Source of the DNA: Pseudofabraea citricarpa
Taxonomy: Eukaryota > Ascomycota > Leotiomycetes > Helotiales > Dermateaceae
Direction of reading: 5' to 3'
NCBI GenBank assembly: GCA_029641185.1
Contig: JAPWGK010000019.1
Span: forward strand, 1,025,921 to 1,089,920
DNA: 64,000 bases
Shown: positions 56,480 to 64,000 of the stretch, one piece after another
Layout of the letters: each line of letters begins with the position of its first letter
How positions within the stretch are numbered: position 1 is the first letter of the stretch
Translations under genes and position numbers: made by a program
The notes under the pieces: model-generated
What the model was told of the DNA's origin: nothing
Databases searched by the model: none
What the model saw: only the letters and a program-made list of their open reading frames with translations

Positions 56480-59400
56480 GCTTTATTTGATTTTTATATA
56501 TAATAATTATAAGCCTAGTATAACTTATAAAGCTTCTTTTATTATACTAATAAATATAAAGAATCCTTAGAATATTATATTCTTTTTCTTTTAATTATTA
56601 TAATTAATAAAATCTTATTTTTATTATTACTTTTAATATAATAACCCTAAATAATAAAGAGATTAATATTAAAACTAATATTTACCTTAAAAAGTATATA
56701 AGATAACTTATATAATTTCTCTAATATTAATTTATTACTTAATTCTATAATATCTAATATTTTCTTAATCTAAGTATTCCTAATATATTTTATATTATCT
56801 CTAAAAAGCTTAATCTCCCTCTAATAATTATAATACTTATAAGTAAACTTAATATAAAAAGAAATACTCTTATAATTACTTTTATAACTTTCTCTAAATT
56901 ATAATAAATACTAGCTAATAAGCTATTAAATCTAATATTTATAATACTTATAAATATTAAGAAAAAGTTTATAATATTTTCTAAGAGTTATATATTAGAA
57001 TAATTATACTAAGTATAAATATTATTAAGATATTAAGTAATATAAAATTAAGTAAATATTATTATAAATTATAAGCTTCTTATATTATATATAATTACTT
57101 TTATTTATAAGAATAAAATCTCCTTATAAAATTTAGTCTAAGCTTTAGAATAATAATTTACTTTTTCTCTTATAAGTACTAAAATAATTATAAGATAAAA
57201 GTATTACTAAGTACTTAAGTAAATATAAAATAATATAAATAATCCTTTTTATTAGTATAAGGATTAATTATAAGTATTAACTCGAGCTTAAGTATATTAT
57301 ATTCCTAATATTAAAAGATTACTTATAATTAAAGACTTTTTTAATATAATTTTATATAAGCTTACTTTTAACTAAGCTAAGAATTAATTAATAAAACTTC
57401 TTAGAGCTAAGAAATTAGATAATAAAATACGCTTATTTAAAGATTATAAGAACTAGTTCTTAGCCTTAGTATATAAGAACTTAATATATAAGGGTATATA
57501 AGAATAATTAATTTTTATTACCCTTAGTAGACGATCGGATAATTATTAAGACTTAATATTATAATTAAGCTTCTAGAAGTTAAATTACTTATATAAAAGA
57601 GCCTTTAGATATCCCTAGGCTTTAGAAGAATATTATATTATAAAGTTTACTTTTACTAGTAAAATACTTAAAAAACCTAGTAATTATAAGATCTTATTAA
57701 AGAAATACGATTAAATTAAAAATAAACTTAAGGAAAAGAATTTTAAGGTTTTATAAGATAAACTTATTAAGAAAAACTAGCTTAATTTATTATTCTTAGG
57801 AAGATTAAGCTTAAGAAAAATAAGCTTATTCTTATATTACCCTAGATAAATTAATATTACTTTTATTAATTTCTCTCTTATAATTAAGAAATTAAAAGAA
57901 AATATTTACTTTACTTTTAATTTCTTTATTTATCTTCTTATAAATAATATTCTCTTAGATAATTATAATTTACTTAATCTAATAAATAACAAAAATATAC
58001 TTATTACTAGTATATTTATTAAGTTTAGATTAAATAATATAATTAAAATAAGAATATAATTATTACTTATTCTTAAGAGAAATAAAAAGCTAATTCGAAA
58101 TATATTATAAGAACCTAAAAGAAAAGATATTAAAGATTTATTATTTTCTAATATAATAATAATAAAAGGTTTTTATATAAATATTATTTCTAAGACTTAT
58201 TTTATAGATTCGAAAGTTTAATATATAAGTTTAAATTATATTTTTCGTTTTAGTTCTAAGAGGAATAATATTATACTTAAGAAATTTTATAGAAAATTTA
58301 ACTTAATATTCTTTAAATATAAGCTTATTTTTAATTATTTATTAATCCTCTAAATTATTCTCTTAAATATATATAATATTATAATATTCCTTATAATTAC
58401 TAAAGAAATAACTTATAAGCTAAGACGAAATAAAAAATAAGCGAAGCCTTAGATTAATTTAAAAAATAAATAATATATATAAGTAAGATATCTTAGTCTA
58501 AAGACTTTATAATATTTTATCTTAAATATAAGAAATATAATAATTAAAGGAATTACTTATATAAAATATAAAAGTTATACGATTATATATATAAAATAAA
58601 TAATCTTATATTATCTAAGATATTAATAATCTCTAAGATTATTTTAATAAATATCCTAGGATTTATTCGATTTTAGTAATAAGTTTAATAAATTCTCTTA
58701 GTTATTTATTATAAAAGATAAATTTAATAGGAAAATATTTATTTTCTTATTTTACTTAAAAGAATATATATTTATATTTTCTATAATATAAGACTTTAAG
58801 ATATAAGTAAAAAGATAATATAATTTATTAATTTATATCCTTAAGTATAATAATAATACTATAATAATCTCTAATATTAAAATAATCGGTTACTAATACT
58901 AGGTTATAAAAGAGAAGATTAAGTTAAAGCTTTTACTAATATATATTTATAAGCTAAATAATACTCTTAAAAAAATAAAATAAAAGATTATTATAAAATC
59001 GATTAAAATAAAAGTAATAACTAACTTACCTAAGCGTTTATAGCTAAAGATTATATATACTAGAGTATATCTTTTAAATATAAGTCTTTTATAAGATTAT
59101 AATTTTTATTTATTTAATTAAGTATTTAACTTATAGTTTTTCTAATATTTTAGGTAATATAATCTTATAATTATAATATATATAATAAACGATCTTAGAT
59201 CTAATTAAAATAAGATTTATATATATAATACTTAGATATATTTATTAATAAAAGATAAAAAAGTTAATTAATATTATTAAATATTTAAAATATAATTATA
59301 AGAGTATATTAGATATTTAGTAAGATATATTACTTCTAATATTTATTAAATATAAGTTCTAGTATTCGACTAAGTAATTATTACTAGGAATATTATATTT

Positions 59401-62400
59401 AATAAAGATATTTTATATATCTTAACTTAAGAATAAGCGAAAAATTAATTATTTAATATTATTTAAAATATTACTAAGACGATCGAGATAAAAGATAATA
59501 AGATCTAAGATACTAGGTTAATCCTTAAAAATATAATAAACCTAAGTAATAAAAACTTAGTTAATAAGTAAAATAAAATACTAGTAAAATTAATAGATAT
59601 AAATCTAATTATTCTAGGGATAAAAAAATATCTGAAACCTTAGATTTAAGTTCTAAGATTATAGAAATACTAGGATTATCTTCTAAAGAATTATTTATAT
59701 TAATCTAAATAATAAAATAATAGAAAAATACTTTAGAGCTAAAAATTAACCTTTTATTTCTAAGAAATATTTCTTTTACTAAAAGTATACTAGTAATAAT
59801 AAATAAAGATTTATATATTTAAGGTAAAAACAAGAGTATAATTAATCGTAATACTAATAATAATATAAATATAAGACTAATATAAGAAATATACTCCTAG
59901 GTAATTATCTAATAATTATTATTAATAGATTAAGTAATAAATTAAAAATAAAAGGAAATAACTTAACTAAAACTATTATCTAATATATAAAGCTTATTAT
60001 AAGTAATAAAACGCTTAATAAAATCTAGTAACCCTACTAAGCTTATTATAAAGAAACCTAGGAAAAAGTATAAAAGGAAAATCTATAGCCTTATTATAAG
60101 ATTAAGTAAGCGGCTTTAAGATAAAAATAAAAATAATAATAATACCTCTAGAAATAAAACTAAAAAAAAAGTTTTTATTATATTTATAAGAAATACGAAT
60201 ACTAGTAAAAGACTTAAAAAAATAATAAGTAAAATAAGATATTAAGATATTAATATACTTAAAAACTTTTTTAATACGTTTTAGTTTAATTTATTAGAAG
60301 CTAAGGAAAATACTTATTATCAAATAATATATATTATAATCGTAGTAGTAATATAAATTAAAGTCTTAAGAGCTAATAAATATATTAAGTAAGCTTACTT
60401 AAGTATAACTTCGTATATTAGAATAAGTAAACTTCCTCTAATACTAAAGAAATAAAATAATCTTAAAATTTATCCTCTTAAAGTATAATTCTAAGTAAAA
60501 ACGAAACTCGAGCTTAGAAACCTTAAAATAAAAGACTATTAAAAGATAATTTAAATATTAGAAGCTAAGAGTATTTTAATCTTATTAAAATAAATATTTA
60601 GTTATAAGCTAGATTTATTAGGATTTTTTATTAGATATTAAGTAAAAATTATTATTTGAGATAATTTCTAAGATAATAAAACGATTATTTTAATATATAT
60701 AGTTATATTAGTAGCTAAATCCTTTTATATTATAATAGTTTTAGTTACTCGATTTAATCTTAAGATTAAATAATTTAATATTATAAATATATTTATTAAT
60801 ATAAAAAAAGATATAAGTAATATATTTATAACTTATTATCTTCTAGAAGGATTTAAAATCCCTAGTAAAAGCGTAAAAACCAATTAAATATTATATAACT
60901 TAAAAGATTCTTTAGCGCTTTAGTTTATATATTTTTTTATTACCTTAAAAAGCTTAGGTTTTATCTTATATAAAAAGGATTCGTATATTATATCTTCTTT
61001 AATAAATAATAAAAGATTTTTATTATATTTTATATAAATAATATCTAAGTTTTATTTTATAAAAATAATAAAAAGCGTACTTAAGAGATTATTAAAGATT
61101 TAAACTTAGTATATAACTTATATACGCTTAGTAAAATCTAATAGTTCCTAGGTATTAGAGTAATTAAAAATAAAAAATATAAGAAAATCTAAATAATATA
61201 TAATACTTATATTAAGAAGATTATATAAAAATTTAAGCTTATAAATAAAAAGTACCTAAGTATATTTCTACTAATAATAGAATTTATAAAATATATAAGA
61301 AAGACTTTATTAGCTTAGATTAAAAAGTACTAAGAGAAAATAAGATTTATATTATATATTATTATTATCGTACGTATAAATATTACTTTTATTATTTTAT
61401 AACTTTTTAATTTCTTCTAAAACCTTAGCCCTAAGTATTTAACTATAATTAGTTAGATAATTAAATACTTATTTAATATATATTTTCTTATAATCGAGTA
61501 TAACTATAAGCTATATAAGATCTAATTATTAATTATATTAGACGCGTCTTTTACTAATAATACTAAAATATAATATTTTTTATATAATTATATTATTTTC
61601 TTATTTAGTAGATTTATTATATAATAAGTTACTTATTAAATAATAATATTAACCTTAATTATTAAAGCCGAAATAAGAGATATAAAGCTTATAGCTAAGG
61701 AAATTATAGCTTTTTAAAGGTTCTTTTATAATCTTAAACTTAATATTAGTAATACCTAGATAATTTTATATAATAATTAATAAACGATTAAATTAATTAT
61801 AAAAGAGAATATAAGAATAATAACTAAGTTATATTATATAAATATCTAAAATATATAATTATATTAAAAATATAATAAAAATATTTTTAATATAACTTAT
61901 ATTTTAATTAAAGATATATTAGCTAATAGTTTAACTAAGAATCTCTTATAATATAAGTTTAAAGCTTTTTATATTTTACTAAACCTTTAAGACGTAAAAA
62001 GTAAAATTAAGAAGCTCGATTAAGAAATATTAATAAAATTTATATTTATTTTAGATTATTTTATTTATATTTTTATATATTTATATTATAATATTTTATT
62101 TATATAAAAGTATTTATAATAAGCTTATTTTATTAATATAAGATAAAAAGTATTTCTAAGTAATATCTCTAGTTACTAAGCTTTTAGCTTATCTCTAAAG
62201 TTTTTTCTAGCTTTAGTTAACTATTAAGTTAATAATCTTACTAAGAAGCTTTTTTAACTTAATATATTTCTCTAATATAAGAGGACTAATAATAATAAAA
62301 GATATCTTAAGCTTAAGCTTAATTTTAATTAATTCTAAAGTAATATAAATAATATAATAAAATTATATTAATTATTATAAGTAATATTAGTATATAACTA

Positions 62401-63822
62401 AGTCTAAAAGGAATATAATACTTATATACGTAATCGTCTTCTTAGTATAATCCTAAGCTTTTAGCTTATTAGGATCCTAAGTATTAGTAATTCTTATAAG
62501 AAAAAAATTAATAAAAGATTAAATAAAAAAAAATTCTTAGTAAAAATATCTAAAAGAATATCTCTAATAATAAGTACTAGAACCCTTATTATTATAATAA
62601 ATATTATTAGAAGAATTATCTAAGATATTCTTTAAATAACTAAGATAAAAATACTTATAAGTTTCTTTTTTCTAGTAATAAGTAAAAGTATTATAAGTAA
62701 GGTTTATTTTAGTATTAGTTTTCTAGACCTTAGGAGTAATAACCTTAAAAATATTAGGAGTTTTCTTATAAGTTTTCTTATAATACTTATATTATTTATA
62801 ATTTATTTACTTATAAGCGAGCTTTTTATTATAAACCTTTTATATATAATAAATAATCTTAGTAATATAAGTATATTTTTACTTAGTTTTTTTTTTATAA
62901 GTAAGTTTTTCTTTTTTTTAGGTATATTTTTTCTTAGTAGTAATAATAATATAAATACAAAAACTTAACTAATAAGTAAAAGTAAAAAACTAAATAAAAG
63001 TATTTAAATCTTTTTTATTATAAATATAATTATTTATAGTTTAATTAAGATCCTCTTATATAATATAAATAATAAATATATTAAAAGAAATAAAAGTATT
63101 AAAATTAGGAATATTCTTACTTAAGATATTAGATATTAAAGAAAAAATTAAAGTCTTTTTAACTTATTTATTTCTCTTAGTAAAAGATAAATCCTTAATA
63201 TAAGGGAACTTAGGATTAAAGAATATAAGAGAAATACTAAAACGATAATATTTAAACTTAAGCTTAGAAGTCTTTTATTAAAGATTATTAATCTTCTTAT
63301 TAATAAAATTCTTATTAATAGAAATATTATTAAAATACTAGAATAATTAGATTATAATTATATAATAATAAAAGAATATAAGATTAAACTTACTTTTATA
63401 AGAATACAAGTAATTTCTTAAATATTAGAATTAAATAATATACGTATAAGTTATATTTATATTATAAGTAATCTTAGTAAAAGTCTTAGGAGCTATTATA
63501 ATTAAGATCTTTTATAATTAAATTAAAAGATTAAAAAAAAGAAAGGCAAAAGTAAGATAAAAAAATAATCTTAAGTTAAAGTATATATAAAAGAATTATT
63601 ATAAAAAAGAAAAGAATTAATAGAAAGCGTAAAAATTTATAAGTAAGACTCTCTAGTAAATCGAAAGATTAATAATCTAGTAGGATAAGTTAGCCTAATT
63701 AGATAATAATATACGTAGGATTATAATAAGTAATATAAGACGTTTTAGTAATATAAGTAATATATAATTATAACTAATAAAAGCGTACGCTCTTAAGATT
63801 AATTAGAATTAACTAGGAGATA

Positions 63823-64000
63823 TATTATAACCTAAATTATACCTTAGTTATTATATAAGTTATACTACTTATATAATCTCTTAGTACTAATTAGCTAGTA
63901 TAAAATTACGTTCTCTTTTAGTTAATCTCTTATTCTTTAGATAATTCGTAGTAAATAATTATATAATTATTAATTATTATTTATATAATATTAATTCTAA
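63823..64000 (+). repeat. Right LTR of copy B, possibly truncated by window end
   Basis: 178 bp aligned without length change to 56302-56479, ending at the last base of the window, so its true end may lie outside. Confidence 0.75.

Larger units (their letters stand above)
44695..64000. other. A+T isochore made of RIP-mutated repeats, no intact gene
   Basis: Composition changes within about 100 bp of the bZIP stop codon to almost pure A/T; for example the 60 bases at 50041-50100 contain only seven G or C. No open frame of useful length survives in any frame. Remaining C and G are mostly in CTTA/TAAG-type words, and CpG is nearly absent, as expected after repeated C-to-T and G-to-A change on both strands. 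Identified contents are listed separately: a TIR-bounded relic at the left edge and two LTR elements. The stretches 46084-47481 and 55164-56301 are also A+T-rich without an element I can name. Confidence 0.88.
56302..64000 (+). mobile_element. RIP-mutated Ty1/Copia-type LTR retrotransposon, copy B, reaching the window edge
   Basis: Direct repeats of at least 178 bp (56302-56479 and 63823-64000) bound at least 7,699 bp; the right one may continue beyond the window. Both start TATTATAAC (TGTT before mutation). A purine stretch CTAGGAGATA immediately precedes the right LTR, as expected for a polypurine tract. The RT site YVDD reads Y-I-N-N at 61031-61042. The RNase H block reads LDASF-T-N-N from 61538, close to the Copia DASFADN pattern. 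No intact frame remains. Spacing RT-to-right-LTR (about 2.8-3.0 kb) is the same as in copy A. Confidence 0.75.

Noticed and set aside
44695..64000. CRISPR-like or satellite arrays in the A+T block
   Set aside because: Short TTATAA-type words recur because of base composition; no regularly spaced repeat was found.
1..64000. tRNA, 5S rRNA and other RNA genes
   Set aside because: I looked for T-loop (GGTTCGA-type) and 5S-like blocks and found none outside coding sequence; a covariance-model scan would be needed to exclude them.

Overview
The window is nuclear DNA from a filamentous ascomycete. The genes are compact, with many short (about 47-140 nt) GT-AG introns plus two GC-AG introns. H2A and H2B are divergent and intron-containing. 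Typical fungal genes (Sqs1, an FNIP/Lst4-type protein, a bZIP with DUF3425, a Dal5/Liz1-type permease) are present. A roughly 19 kb extremely A+T-rich block holds transposons mutated in the manner of repeat-induced point mutation (RIP). Protein resemblance as I remember it (Sqs1, Lst4-type, Atg4) points towards Leotiomycetes, but I could not run a search.

Layout. 1-1.34 kb: the N-terminal part of an FNIP/Lst4-type protein on the minus strand, running off the left edge. 1.34-8.0 kb: no gene I can support, with microsatellites and an A+T-richer stretch. 8.0-9.8 kb: secreted type-B carboxylesterase. 10.7-14.3 kb: Prp22/DHX8 spliceosomal helicase. 14.9-16.5 kb: divergent complex I subunit NDUFS4 and ATP synthase subunit f. 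17.8-21.7 kb: large disordered RGG-tailed protein of unknown function. 22.5-24.0 kb: Atg4. 24.8-27.3 kb: Sqs1. 28.1-30.2 kb: histones H2B and H2A head to head. 31.1-33.4 kb: divergent complex I LYR subunit NDUFB9 and KGD2 (2-oxoglutarate dehydrogenase E2). 35.6-37.3 kb: MFS permease. 37.5-40.6 kb: single-pass membrane protein with four SPLRRNP repeats in its tail. 41.4-42.5 kb: secreted AttH/CrtC-like protein. 43.4-44.7 kb: bZIP/DUF3425 regulator. 44.7-64 kb: A+T isochore with a TIR-bounded relic and two Ty1/Copia-type LTR elements, each about 7.7 kb and in the same orientation.

The first 33 kb is housekeeping: respiration, splicing, chromatin, autophagy and nutrient signalling. Four mitochondrial genes sit in two divergent pairs whose short shared promoters both carry CAATTGG (CCAAT-box) sites. 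From 33 kb to the isochore the genes look accessory (transport, membrane sensing, secretion, regulation). I found no complete biosynthetic cluster, CRISPR-like array, tRNA or rRNA gene. Most gene models are spliced by hand from sequence; each exon set was checked for frame and for canonical or GC-AG splice sites.
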